From positions 59,914 to 123,913 of the forward strand of contig NZ_BOOF01000035.1 in assembly GCF_016863095.1 (NCBI RefSeq): DNA of 64,000 nucleotides, in the 5' to 3' direction. The notes under the pieces are model-generated. The model searched no databases. It was not told the origin of the DNA and was given only the letters and a program-made list of their open reading frames with translations. Positions 43,421-51,802 of this stretch are shown one piece after another (within the stretch, counting starts at the first letter, position 1; every line of letters begins with the position of its first letter). The translations under genes were made by a program, and so were the position numbers. The DNA is from Microbispora siamensis. Lineage in GTDB: Bacteria; Actinomycetota; Actinomycetes; Streptosporangiales; Streptosporangiaceae.

Positions 43421-44407
43421 TTACTCCGCCGTGATGCCCCTGGTGCGCATCGCGTGGGCCGCGTCGGGGGCCATCGTGTCGATGATGCGCTCCAGGTCGT
43501 CGATCGTGGAGAACTCCACGACGATGCGCCCCTTCCGGCTGCCGAGATCGACCTTCACCTTCGTCTCGAAGTGGTCGGAGAGTCGATCGGCCAGGTCGCG
43601 AAGCGCCGGGGCGGTCGGCTTCTTCGCCCGAGGCTTGCGTGGAGCCGGCCCTGCGGTCGCCTCGCCCAGAGCCACGATCTCCTCGACGGTCCGGACCGAC
43701 AGCCCCTCGGCCACGATCCGGGTCGCCAGCCGCTCCTGGGCGGCGGGGTCGTTCAGGGTAAGCAGCGCCCGCGCGTGCCCGGCGCTGATGACCCCGGCCG
43801 CCAGCCGGCGCTGCACCTCGGGAGGAAGGTTCAGCAATCGCAGGGTGTTGCTGATGTGCGAGCGCGACCGTCCGACCTTCCTGGCGAGCACCTCGTGGGT
43901 GGCGCCGAAGTCGTCCAGAAGCTGCTGGTAGGCCGCCGCCTCCTCCAGCGCGTTCAGCTGCTCCCGCTGAAGGTTTTCGATCAGCGCCTCGCGGAGCATC
44001 TCGTCGTCCTGGGTGCTCCGGACGATCGCGGGGATGCGCTCAAGCCCGGCGATCTGCGAGGCGCGCCACCTCCGCTCCCCCATGATGAGCTCGAAGCGGC
44101 CGTCCTCCACGGCGCGGACGACGACCGGCTGCAGCAGGCCGACCTCCTTGATGGAGGCTGCGAGCTCGTCGAGCCGGTCTTCGTCGAACACCTCCCGCGG
44201 CTGCCGTGGGTTCGGGGAGATGGAGTCGACCTCGATCTCCTGGAAGTAGGCGCCCTCGACCGGACGCAGGCCCGCCACGTCCGTCCCCGGCGCGGACGAC
44301 AGCGGACCGGCGGGCGGAGCGCTCGCCACGGACGCCGGATCGACGATCGGTCCTGTGGGGATCAGAGCCCCAAGACCCTTGCCCAGTCCCCGACGCTGCT
44401 GGCTCAC
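43421..44407 (-). CDS. parB: Chromosome-partitioning protein ParB
   Basis: A 328-aa CTP-dependent DNA clamp that loads at parS and spreads. The ParA-activating N-terminus is RRGLGKGLGALIP. The CTPase/ParB box contains GERRWRASQIAGLERIPAIV and LIENLQREQLNALEEAAAYQ. The helix-turn-helix is VGRSRSHISNTLRLLNLP, and the C-terminus (RIVVEFSTIDDLERIIDTM) dimerises. GTG start. Three parS sites flank or overlap the par locus. Unlike the compact parAB operon of many actinobacteria, a 457-bp spacer separates it from parA. Confidence 0.97.
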   Translation of the reverse strand: MSQQRRGLGKGLGALIPTGPIVDPASVASAPPAGPLSSAPGTDVAGLRPVEGAYFQEIEVDSISPNPRQPREVFDEDRLDELAASIKEVGLLQPVVVRAVEDGRFELIMGERRWRASQIAGLERIPAIVRSTQDDEMLREALIENLQREQLNALEEAAAYQQLLDDFGATHEVLARKVGRSRSHISNTLRLLNLPPEVQRRLAAGVISAGHARALLTLNDPAAQERLATRIVAEGLSVRTVEEIVALGEATAGPAPRKPRAKKPTAPALRDLADRLSDHFETKVKVDLGSRKGRIVVEFSTIDDLERIIDTMAPDAAHAMRTRGITAE

Positions 44408-44864
44408 CGCTGCTCCCTCATACCCGCACCCGCACAGAAGGCGGTGCCCAGCGACTCGGGGTCACTGGGCACCGGCACGCACACCAGGAGAGAGTACCGC
44501 TGCGAAGCCCCGCCATGAGTCTCCGCGCTTTCAGCCGTGCACGCCCCACCCCCAGACCCCGGCACGGGGCCGGGCGTAAGGAGCGGAGCGGGCGGGAGCG
44601 AGGACCGCAGCGAAGGCCCAGCGGAGCGGGCTTCGCGAGGACCGGAGCTTCTGCCCGGCGCAGTGACGTCCGAATGCCGTGACGCCCCAAAGCCGTGGCA
44701 TCCACAAGCCGGCACCTGCGGAAGCCGGCCACGCTCCGGCGCAATGGCCTCCCTAAGCCATTCCCACCGGTCCCGGTGCCATCACAGGCAGCGCCATGTG
44801 CGACGTCTCGCCGCACACCCGCTGTCTCCCGTGCGGCACCGTCCGGGGTGCCGCTGTTACCTGG
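44408..44864. other. 457-bp spacer between parA and parB
   Basis: On the transcribed strand it holds an inverted repeat (GGTGCCCAG 44443-44451, CTGGGCACC 44465-44473) near the parB start, and the right copy of the 48-bp repeat. A related module beginning AGCGGAGCGGGC and ending GCGAGGACCG is present twice in tandem (44582-44607 and 44620-44644). No gene is recognisable. Confidence 0.55.
44620..44667 (-). repeat. 48-bp inverted repeat flanking parB, right copy
   Basis: Reverse complement of the copy at 43093-43140 (44/48 identical). Part of it overlaps a direct tandem repeat shared with 44582-44607. Confidence 0.75.
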
Positions 44865-45806
44865 TCAGGCGCCGGTGAGGGCCGCCGCGCGGTAGGCGAT
44901 CTCGCGAGCGGCGCCCATGTACGCCAGCGCGCCGCTCGATCCCGGGTCGTACGTCATGACCGACTGGCCGTAGCTGGGCGCCTCGGAAACGCGGACGCTC
45001 CTGGGGATGACGGCGTCGAGCACGGTGTCGCCGAAGTGGGAGCGCACCTCCTCGGCCACCTGAGAGGCGAGGCGGGTCCGGCCGTCGTACATCGTGAGCA
45101 GGATGGTCGAGACCGACAGCGTCTGGTTGAGGTGCGCCCGCACCAGTTCCACGTTCTGCAGAAGCTGGGTGAGCCCCTCCAGGGCGTAGTACTCGCACTG
45201 GATGGGAATCAGCACCTCCTGGGCCGCCGCCATGGCATTCACGGTCAGCAGGCCCAGCGACGGCGGGCAGTCGATGAGGATGTAGTCGAACTCCATCGCG
45301 TCGAACGAGGCGAGCGCCCGCCGCAGACGAGTCTCCCGGCCGACCATCGGAACCAGCTCGATCTCCGCGCCCGCGAGGTCGAGGGTCGCGGGAGCGCAGT
45401 ACAGGTTCGGCATGTCGGGGACCGGCTTCACGATCTGCGACAGCGGCATGTCGTCGACGAGGACCTGGTACACCGACGGCATCCCCGACCGGTGTTCCGT
45501 CGCCAGCGCCGTGGACGCGTTGCCCTGCGGGTCGAGATCGACCACGAGAACGCGCTGATCGTGCATGGACAGCGCCGCCGCGAGGTTGACGGCCGTGGTG
45601 GTCTTCCCCACGCCGCCCTTCTGGTTGGCCACCGTCATCACGCGACACCGGGAAGGCCGGGGCCAGGCCCCCTCGTCGCGCGTCGAGTAACCGACGGAAG
45701 GCGCAGCCGCCTGCGGGGGCGCGGCGGCTGTTTCACGTGAAACCACAGAACTCAGTGCCTCTCGTACCAGCGGCGAATCGCCAGAGTTAAGGGGGGTCTG
45801 GGACAC
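44865..45806 (-). CDS. parA: Chromosome-partitioning ATPase ParA
   Basis: A 313-aa Walker-type ATPase that pulls ParB-parS complexes. A roughly 55-residue N-terminal extension precedes the deviant Walker A NQKGGVGKTTTAVNLAAALS. Walker A' (VLVVDLDPQGNAST) and Walker B (YILIDCPPSLGLLTVNAM) follow, then PIQCEYYALEGLTQLLQNVE and IPRSVRVSEAPSYGQSVMTY. The GTG at 45806 has GAAAGGA nine bases upstream. A longer frame to 45956 lacks this. A parS site lies inside the coding sequence, encoding the VVSRET segment. Confidence 0.97.
   Translation of the reverse strand: MSQTPLNSGDSPLVREALSSVVSRETAAAPPQAAAPSVGYSTRDEGAWPRPSRCRVMTVANQKGGVGKTTTAVNLAAALSMHDQRVLVVDLDPQGNASTALATEHRSGMPSVYQVLVDDMPLSQIVKPVPDMPNLYCAPATLDLAGAEIELVPMVGRETRLRRALASFDAMEFDYILIDCPPSLGLLTVNAMAAAQEVLIPIQCEYYALEGLTQLLQNVELVRAHLNQTLSVSTILLTMYDGRTRLASQVAEEVRSHFGDTVLDAVIPRSVRVSEAPSYGQSVMTYDPGSSGALAYMGAAREIAYRAAALTGA
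45729..45744. repeat. parS: parS centromere site 3, within parA
   Basis: TGTTTCACGTGAAACC is identical to site 2 over 16 bp but lies in the parA coding region, about 21 codons after the start. Confidence 0.93.
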
Positions 45807-45960
45807 GGTCGTCGTCCTTTCGACCGGCGAGACAGGGGGACGAGGCCAGCCCACCCCGGAGGACCGGCCTGCTGTCGCGATCTCCCAGCGTAGGGGGAGC
45901 CGAGTCTCCGGCCAACCCAGGCCCGCTGTCACACCGCCTGATCCGGCGTCCGCCACCGGC

Positions 45961-46644
45961 TCACCTCTTTCGTCGCCTCCGCGCGTCCGTTCGCGGAGAC
46001 CGTCCGGCGACGACGCGAACGAGGGTCGCGGGCGGCTCGACCCTACCGCGCCCCACTGTGACCAGTTCGACGTGCCTCACGCCGAACGACTCCAACTGGG
46101 GGCGGGCGGCGTCCAGTTCCTCCTGTGCCCGCTCCCCCTTCATCGCGAGCAACTCCCCGCCCTCGTGCAGCAGCGGCATCGACCACGACAGCAGACGGTC
46201 GAGCGGCGCGACCGCCCGCGCCGTCGCCACGTCGAAGACGCGCTTGTGGGCGAGCTCCTCGGCCCGCCCGCGCAGCACCTCCACGTTGTCGAGCTTGAGC
46301 GCCTCGACGCACTCGGACAGGAACACGGTGCGGCGCAGCAGCGGCTCCAGCAGCGTCACCGTCACATCGGGGCGGACGATCGCGAGCACGAGGCCGGGCA
46401 GGCCCGCGCCCGAACCGATGTCGACCAAAGTCGCGTCCGGCGGGACCGCCTCCTCCACGACCGCGCAGTTCAGCAGGTGCCGGTCCCAGATGCGGGGCAC
46501 CTCGCGTGGCCCCAGCAGTCCCCGCACCACGCCCGGCCCGGCGAGCAACTCGGCGAACACCCGGGCCCGCTCCAACGCCTCACCGGTGAAGATTTCCCGC
46601 GCCACCGGGGGCGCCTCGGGCAGCTCGTTGCTCTCCGTCATCAC
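45961..46644 (-). CDS. rsmG: 16S rRNA (guanine-N7) methyltransferase RsmG
   Basis: A 227-aa SAM-dependent enzyme that methylates a guanine in the 16S rRNA 530 loop. Loss gives low-level streptomycin resistance in many bacteria. The SAM motif is LVDIGSGAGLPGLVLAI, with the post-motif RRTVFLSECVEALKLDNVEV and RAVAPLDRLLSWSMPLL. The C-terminus is Arg/Lys-rich. It is upstream of parA in the usual order. ATGs at 46644 and 46641 are adjacent. Confidence 0.96.
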   Translation of the reverse strand: MMTESNELPEAPPVAREIFTGEALERARVFAELLAGPGVVRGLLGPREVPRIWDRHLLNCAVVEEAVPPDATLVDIGSGAGLPGLVLAIVRPDVTVTLLEPLLRRTVFLSECVEALKLDNVEVLRGRAEELAHKRVFDVATARAVAPLDRLLSWSMPLLHEGGELLAMKGERAQEELDAARPQLESFGVRHVELVTVGRGRVEPPATLVRVVAGRSPRTDARRRRKR

Positions 46645-46758
46645 TCACTCATCCAGGAACGCTCTCGGCCAAGGGTAACCGTCCTTCCCCCTCGGCGACG
46701 GCCGGCCGTGCGGACCCGGCCTGAGGAGCAGGGCGAGGAAGGGACGTACAGGACGGAA

Positions 46759-46793
46759 AAGCCGCCGGTCCCGGAGGTCGGGACCGGCGGCTT
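46759..46793 (-). terminator. Terminator of the rpmH-jag operon
   Basis: Perfect 15-bp arms, AAGCCGCCGGTCCCG (46759-46773) and its complement (46779-46793), enclose a 5-nt loop. On the minus strand the stem ends in TTTT, making a classical intrinsic terminator downstream of jag, so rsmG must have its own promoter. Confidence 0.88.
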
Positions 46794-46819
46794 CCCCGCG
46801 TCGGAACTGTGAAAAGCGG

Positions 46820-47314
46820 TCAGGCGGGCAGGACCACCACGAAGCGGCGGGGCTCCTCGCCCTCGGACTCACTGCGCAAGCCCGCCGCGGCCACCGCGTC
46901 GTGAACGATCTTGCGCTCGAACGGCGTCATCGGCTTGAGCGCCTTCGGCTCACCGGTGCGCTTGACGTCGTCGGCCGCCGCGGCGCCCACCTTGGTGAGC
47001 TCGGCGCGGCGCCGCTCCCGGTAACCGCCCACGTCGAGCATGAGCCGCGAACGTTCCCCCGTCTGGCGGTGCACGGCCAGGCGCGTCAGCTCCTGCAGCG
47101 CCTCCAGCACCTCCCCGCCGGGACCCACGAGCTCGTCGCCCTTGATGCCCACGATCGAGACCACCGCGCGGTCTCCCTCGACGTCCATGTCGATGTCGCC
47201 GTCCAGGTCGGCGATGTCGAGCAGGCCCTCCAGGTAGTCCGCCGCGATCTCGCCCTCCTGTTCCAGGGCTTCGATGTCGGGAGCAGGCTTGAGGGTCTCC
47301 TCAGCTTCGGTCAC
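46820..47314 (-). CDS. jag: Jag/KhpB-like RNA-binding protein (KH and R3H domains)
   Basis: A 164-aa single-stranded nucleic acid-binding protein. The KH-like domain covers about residues 35-100 (IVGIKGDELVGPGGEVLEAL with the GxxG loop) and R3H the C-terminus (LKPMTPFERKIVHDAVAAA, with ESEGEEPRRFVVVLPA). The Jag_N domain of Bacillus is absent. An acidic N-terminus replaces it. Conserved after yidC. GTG start. Confidence 0.94.
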   Translation of the reverse strand: MTEAEETLKPAPDIEALEQEGEIAADYLEGLLDIADLDGDIDMDVEGDRAVVSIVGIKGDELVGPGGEVLEALQELTRLAVHRQTGERSRLMLDVGGYRERRRAELTKVGAAAADDVKRTGEPKALKPMTPFERKIVHDAVAAAGLRSESEGEEPRRFVVVLPA

Positions 47315-47332
47315 GTCCGGACTCTCCTTCTC

Positions 47333-48283
47333 CTACGACTTCTTGCTGCCGGTGCGCTTGCTGCGAGGCTGGCGCGTCGGCTGCTGACGGACGATCTTGG
47401 GGGCCGGTTCCGGCTCAGGCTGCGCCGGCGCCTTGGGCTTTCCCACCAGCTTGGTGAAGATGCCGTTCGTCGGCTCGGGAGTGGTGACGTTGCCCTTCTC
47501 GTCCACGACCGGCATGGGATGACGGCTGTAGAACCAGTGCTGCTGGCCGAGCGTCCACAGGTTGGTGGTCACCCAGTACAGGATCAGACCGAGCTGGAAG
47601 TTCAGGCTGAAGACGGCGAACAGCGGCGAGATGTACATGAGGATCTTCTGCTGCTGCGCCATGGGGTTGTCCGGCATCTGCGCCATCGAGCGCTTCACGC
47701 TCTGCCGGACGGTGAGGAACGTGGTGCACGAGCTGACGGCCACGAAGCAGGCGAGAACGATCTTCGTCATCACCGGCTGGGCGCCGAGACTCCTGATGAC
47801 CTCGGCGCTGTCGAAGAACTTCGCCGCCAGCGGTGCGCCGATGACGTGCGCGGCACGCGCGCTGTTCACCAGCTCCTTGGTCATACCGAAAACGGCTCGG
47901 TCCTCGGCGATAGCCCGCAGCACGGTGAACATCGAGATGAAGATCGGGAACTGCGCGACGATCGGGAGGCAGCCCCCGAGCGGGTTGGCGCCGGCCTCCT
48001 GGTACAGCCGCATGACCTCCTGGTTCATGCGCTGCTTGTCGTTCTTGTACTTCTTGCGCAGCTCCTGGACCTTGGGCGCCAGCTCCTGCATCTTGCGCGA
48101 CGAGCGCATCTGCTTCATGAAGAGCGGGAAGATCAGCAGACGCATCAGCACGGTCAGCGTGATGATGGTCAGCGCCCAGTTGAGACCGCTGCTCGAGGGG
48201 ATGAAAGTGCTGTAGCCGGCGTGGATCTGGGTGATCACCCAGGCCACCGCCGTATACAGCCAGTTCAGGAATGGCAGCTCCAC
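47333..48283 (-). CDS. yidC: Membrane protein insertase YidC
   Basis: A 316-aa five-helix insertase of the Oxa1 family. Helix 1 (WALTIITLTVLMRLLIFPLF) carries the functional Arg. A cytoplasmic hairpin (APKVQELRKKYKNDKQRMNQ) and NPLGGCLPIVAQFPIFISMF follow. The C-terminal tail is Lys/Arg/Pro-rich and probably binds ribosomes. No large periplasmic domain is present, as in Gram-positive bacteria. GTG start. Part of the rpmH-rnpA-yidD-yidC-jag operon. Confidence 0.97.
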   Translation of the reverse strand: MELPFLNWLYTAVAWVITQIHAGYSTFIPSSSGLNWALTIITLTVLMRLLIFPLFMKQMRSSRKMQELAPKVQELRKKYKNDKQRMNQEVMRLYQEAGANPLGGCLPIVAQFPIFISMFTVLRAIAEDRAVFGMTKELVNSARAAHVIGAPLAAKFFDSAEVIRSLGAQPVMTKIVLACFVAVSSCTTFLTVRQSVKRSMAQMPDNPMAQQQKILMYISPLFAVFSLNFQLGLILYWVTTNLWTLGQQHWFYSRHPMPVVDEKGNVTTPEPTNGIFTKLVGKPKAPAQPEPEPAPKIVRQQPTRQPRSKRTGSKKS

Positions 48284-48287
48284 CGAG

Positions 48288-48602
48288 CTAGCTCCCTTGC
48301 GTTTCGTCGTGAGACCGGACTCGGCGTGGGGGCACCGGGTCGAAACCTCCAGGATGGAACGGGTGACACCGTCCGATACGCCTGACGGTCAGCCATACCC
48401 CGCGCGCCGCTCCATGAACGGCGACGGCTTCCAGACCATAGGCGCTGCAGGACGGTTCGAACCGGCACCTCGGCCCCAGCATCGGGCTGATGAAGGCGCG
48501 GTAGAACCGGATGATCGCGAGCAGCACACGGGCGACCGGCCCGGTCGCGGGTCGATCGGCCTCCCCGGGCACCACGGCCGGGGTCGGTTGCTGCGCTGTC
48601 AT
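48288..48602 (-). CDS. yidD: Membrane protein insertion efficiency factor YidD
   Basis: A 104-aa amphipathic protein that assists YidC. The core [20 protein letters not shown] and [11 protein letters not shown] contains the invariant CRFxPSCSxYG motif, followed by [18 protein letters not shown]. The ATG overlaps the end of rnpA by four bases. It is four bases upstream of yidC. Confidence 0.96.
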   Translation of the reverse strand: MTAQQPTPAVVPGEADRPATGPVARVLLAIIRFYRAFISPMLGPRCRFEPSCSAYGLEAVAVHGAARGVWLTVRRIGRCHPFHPGGFDPVPPRRVRSHDETQGS

Positions 48603-48976
48603 GACCGTCCATCCGTCGGGGTCCGGGAATCGGACCCGCGCCGCCGGAGTAAACGACTCAGCGCGACGTCGAGTTCGGCGGCCAGGTGCTCGCTGCGCGC
48701 GGACGCGGCCGGTGGATTGGCGCGTACCACCAGAAGGCTACCTCTCGGCAGCAGCGGCAGACGGCTCCGCACGAGGTGTCTCAACCTGCGCCTGACCTGG
48801 TTCCGCACCACGGCGCCACCGACCGCCTTGCTCACGACGAAGCCGACCAGCGGTGGCTCGTCGGCGTCACGCAGGTTCAGGTGTGCGACCAGGGTGGGAC
48901 GCCCGGCGCGCCGCCCACGGCGAATCGCGTCGGCGAACTCGTCACCCCGCCGCATGCGGGACGCGGACGGCAGCAC
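48599..48976 (-). CDS. rnpA: Ribonuclease P protein component
   Basis: A 125-aa basic protein that binds RNase P RNA in tRNA 5' maturation. The signature is [20 protein letters not shown] followed by [10 protein letters not shown], the conserved RNR-like motif. GTG start, overlapping yidD. Confidence 0.96.
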   Translation of the reverse strand: MLPSASRMRRGDEFADAIRRGRRAGRPTLVAHLNLRDADEPPLVGFVVSKAVGGAVVRNQVRRRLRHLVRSRLPLLPRGSLLVVRANPPAASARSEHLAAELDVALSRLLRRRGSDSRTPTDGRS

Positions 48977-49037
48977 CGGGCCTTCCTCGACGTACGGCCG
49001 CCCGCTCCGCTCGGCACGGGCGGGCGGCGTCTGATCG

Positions 49038-49175
49038 TCAGACCGTCAGCTCGGCGCGGCCCTTGCGGCGGCGCGCGGCCAGGATGGCGCGGCCGGCCCG
49101 GGTGCGCATGCGCAGCCGGAAGCCGTGGGTCTTCGCGCGGCGACGGTTGTTCGGCTGGTAAGTACGCTTGCTCAC
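49038..49175 (-). CDS. rpmH: 50S ribosomal protein L34
   Basis: A 45-aa highly basic protein read from [23 protein letters not shown], then [20 protein letters not shown] and a final LTV. First gene of the operon running leftward to jag, divergent from dnaA. Confidence 0.98.
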   Translation of the reverse strand: MSKRTYQPNNRRRAKTHGFRLRMRTRAGRAILAARRRKGRAELTV

Positions 49176-49611
49176 GGGTGGGCTCCAGGCTTCAGGTACG
49201 TCCGCGGCGTTCCGCGGGCGCGGTACATTCCAAGGTCACGGCTCGTCAGATGCGCGGGCATGCGAAAAAGCCGTCGCGTGATTAGCCGACCGGGACACGT
49301 TACGGGCCCACGGTACGTCAGGTCAAACCGGCACCCGTGACGGCAAGCGAGTACGGCGAGCGACCATGGCCCGTTAGGCTGTGGACAACGCCTTGAACGC
49401 AGGTTGCGCACACCGCTACCGTCGGCCGTCCGGCCCTTCCCCCCATCAGCGTGAATGTGCCCGGGGAGGATGCACGGGCTGTGCACATCATGTGGATCAT
49501 ATGTGGATGGCAGCCGGACGAGGGCCGGTGCGGCGAGGCGTACGGGACTGAGAAAACGACACGGATCGCGGCGGGCGAGCGGGGCCGCGTAACGAGAGGA
49601 GGGGCCGAGCC
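49176..49611. promoter_or_regulatory. rpmH-dnaA divergent control region
   Basis: A dnaA promoter is suggested by TTGAAC (49393-49398) and TACCGT (49417-49422) with an 18-bp spacer. A perfect DnaA box, TGTGGACAA (49380-49388), abuts the -35 side, and TGTGGATCA (49491-49499) and TGTGGATGG (49502-49510) lie downstream, 11 bp apart. Autorepression by DnaA is the likely purpose. The rpmH promoter should lie in the first 150 bp but I see no confident hexamers. Confidence 0.55.
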
Positions 49612-51279
49612 ATGGAAGGCGTCGATCTCAACGCTGTATGGGCTCGGGCGCTCAGGACCCTGCTCGACGAGGGCGTCTCGGGGCAGCAGCGCGCGTTCCT
49701 CCAGATGACGCAGCCCTCCGGCCTGATCAACGACACGATTCTCCTGGCGGCCCCCAACGACTTCGCCAAGGAGGTCATCGAGGTACGGCTGCGCCCGCTG
49801 ATCGTGCACGCGTTGTCGCAGGAGCTCGGCCGGCCCGTGCGGATCGCCGTGATGGTGGATCCCGGCGCCGGCCTGTCCGCCGCCTCCGACCCCGCCGCGG
49901 CGCCGCCGGCCGACCATCGTCCACAGGTGCCGTCCACAGATTATCCACAGGCCCGTCCCCAGGCTCCGCGCTTCCCCTTAGGCGAGGACGGCCCGATCCG
50001 GCGCGACGCCGAGCCGCACTATCCACAGGGCCAGCAGTATCCACAGCCTCCGCAGCACATGTCCCCGCCGGACCACCCGCAGCGGCCCGGCGGCTACTCC
50101 CCCGAGCCGCCCGCCGCGCCCAAGCCCGAGCCGGTCGCGGGCCCGTTGCCCGGTCCTGTGCCCGGCCCGCCTGTGCCGGGTCCCGTGCCCGGCGCGGGGC
50201 AGAACCGCTGGGACGCCCGCGGCGGCCGCACCTCGGGCGAGCCGGCCCGGCTGAACGCCAAGTACACGTTCGAGACGTTCGTCATCGGCGCGAGCAACCG
50301 CTTCGCGCACGCCGCCGCCGTCGCGGTCGCCGAGGCCCCCGCCAAGGCGTACAACCCGCTGTTCATCTACGGCGACTCGGGGCTGGGGAAGACCCACCTG
50401 CTGCACGCGATCGGCCACTACGCGCAGAGCCTGTACGACGGCGCCCGGGTGCGGTACGTGAGCTCCGAGGAGTTCACCAACGACTTCATCAACTCCATCC
50501 GCGACCACAAGGCCGACGGGTTCCGTTCCCGCTTCCGCGCTGTGGACATCCTCCTCGTGGACGACATCCAGTTCCTCGAGGGCAAGGAGCAGACGCAGGA
50601 GGAGTTCTTCCACACCTTCAACACCCTCCACAACGCCAGCAAGCAGATCGTCATCTCCAGCGACCGGGCGCCCAAGCAGCTCGTGACGCTGGAGGACCGG
50701 CTGCGCAACCGGTTCGAGTGGGGGCTGATCACCGACGTCCAGCCGCCCGAGCTGGAGACCCGCATCGCGATCCTGCGCAAGAAGGCGATCCAGGAGGGCC
50801 TGGCCGCGCCGCCCGACGTGCTGGAGTACATCGCCAGCCGCATCGCGACCAACATCCGCGAGCTCGAGGGCGCGCTGATCCGGGTCACCGCGTTCGCCAG
50901 CCTCAACCGGCAGTCTGTGGACATCCAGCTCGCCGAGATCGTCCTCAAGGACCTCATCAGCGAGGACGCGAGCCCGGAGATCACCATCTCCCTCATCATG
51001 TCCACAACCGCCGAGTACTTCGGCGTCTCGCTCGACGACCTGTGTGGAAGCTCACGCTCGCGCGCCCTGGTCACCGCCCGCCAGATCGCCATGTACCTGG
51101 CCCGCGAGCTGACCGACCTGTCCCTGCCGAAGATCGGCCAGCAGTTCGGCGGGCGCGACCACACCACGGTGATGCACGCGGAGCGTAAGATCCGGTCGCT
51201 CATGGCCGAGCGGCGCTCGATGTACAACCAGGTCAACGAGCTGACGACACGGATCAAGCAGCGCGCACGCAACGCTTAG
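49612..51279 (+). CDS. dnaA: Chromosomal replication initiator DnaA
   Basis: A 555-aa AAA+ initiator. Domain I is about 1-85. A long Pro/Gln-rich domain II spans about 86-220, typical of high-GC actinobacteria. Domain III has Walker [13 protein letters not shown] (about residue 253) and Walker [13 protein letters not shown]. Domain IV has the DNA-binding signature [19 protein letters not shown]. The ATG has GAGGAGG upstream. Domain II contains repeated Tyr-Pro-Gln codons (TATCCACAG) that themselves spell DnaA-box cores. Confidence 0.98.
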   Translation: MEGVDLNAVWARALRTLLDEGVSGQQRAFLQMTQPSGLINDTILLAAPNDFAKEVIEVRLRPLIVHALSQELGRPVRIAVMVDPGAGLSAASDPAAAPPADHRPQVPSTDYPQARPQAPRFPLGEDGPIRRDAEPHYPQGQQYPQPPQHMSPPDHPQRPGGYSPEPPAAPKPEPVAGPLPGPVPGPPVPGPVPGAGQNRWDARGGRTSGEPARLNAKYTFETFVIGASNRFAHAAAVAVAEAPAKAYNPLFIYGDSGLGKTHLLHAIGHYAQSLYDGARVRYVSSEEFTNDFINSIRDHKADGFRSRFRAVDILLVDDIQFLEGKEQTQEEFFHTFNTLHNASKQIVISSDRAPKQLVTLEDRLRNRFEWGLITDVQPPELETRIAILRKKAIQEGLAAPPDVLEYIASRIATNIRELEGALIRVTAFASLNRQSVDIQLAEIVLKDLISEDASPEITISLIMSTTAEYFGVSLDDLCGSSRSRALVTARQIAMYLARELTDLSLPKIGQQFGGRDHTTVMHAERKIRSLMAERRSMYNQVNELTTRIKQRARNA

Positions 51280-51802
51280 TACACAGCTGTGGATAACTCT
51301 GTGGATCAAAAATGCCGCCCTCGGCGGCGACTCCGTGCGTTACCCCCACCCTCTCCGGCCCGCCAACGCGCCGTCCCCACTTGGGGAAAACTTTGGGGAG
51401 AAGCTGGGGATGGCTTGGGGAATACCCGTGGACGAGCTGGGGACGCCCTGTGCGTACTCGTCACACACAGCTCGGCTGTCCCATTTACCCCGTGGACAAC
51501 CGGTGGAAACATCGTGGATTACTCGTGGACAGAGGGCCCTTCGCCTGGGGAACGGGTGTGGGGACAGCGGGACCACCCACAGTCCACAGGGGGTCCGTCC
51601 ACGTTTCCCCCACACCGGCAGTGGATGAATCAGCTCCGCTGAGCTGCGAAAATGCTCGACATCCACATATCCACACTGCCTAATGAGACGACTTGTATCT
51701 CTCTCCCTAAGAACTCAAGAACCATAGAAGGGGTTCTGGAGGCACACAGGTGCGGGAGAGTGAAGACTTGACGAAGCAGCGACACCCAGGAGGCTGATCC
51801 AC
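51280..51802. other. oriC: Chromosomal origin of replication oriC
   Basis: A 523-bp non-coding dnaA-dnaN spacer crowded with DnaA-box sequences: TGTGGATAA (51288-51296), TGTGGATCA (51300-51308), CGTGGACGA, CGTGGACAA (51491-51499), CGTGGATTA (51513-51521), CGTGGACAG (51524-51532), and in the opposite orientation CAGTCCACA (51580-51588), ACATCCACA (51659-51667) and ATATCCACA (51667-51675). Two runs show 11-bp spacing. The least GC-rich stretch, about 51650-51730 next to dnaN, is the likely unwinding element. Confidence 0.93.
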
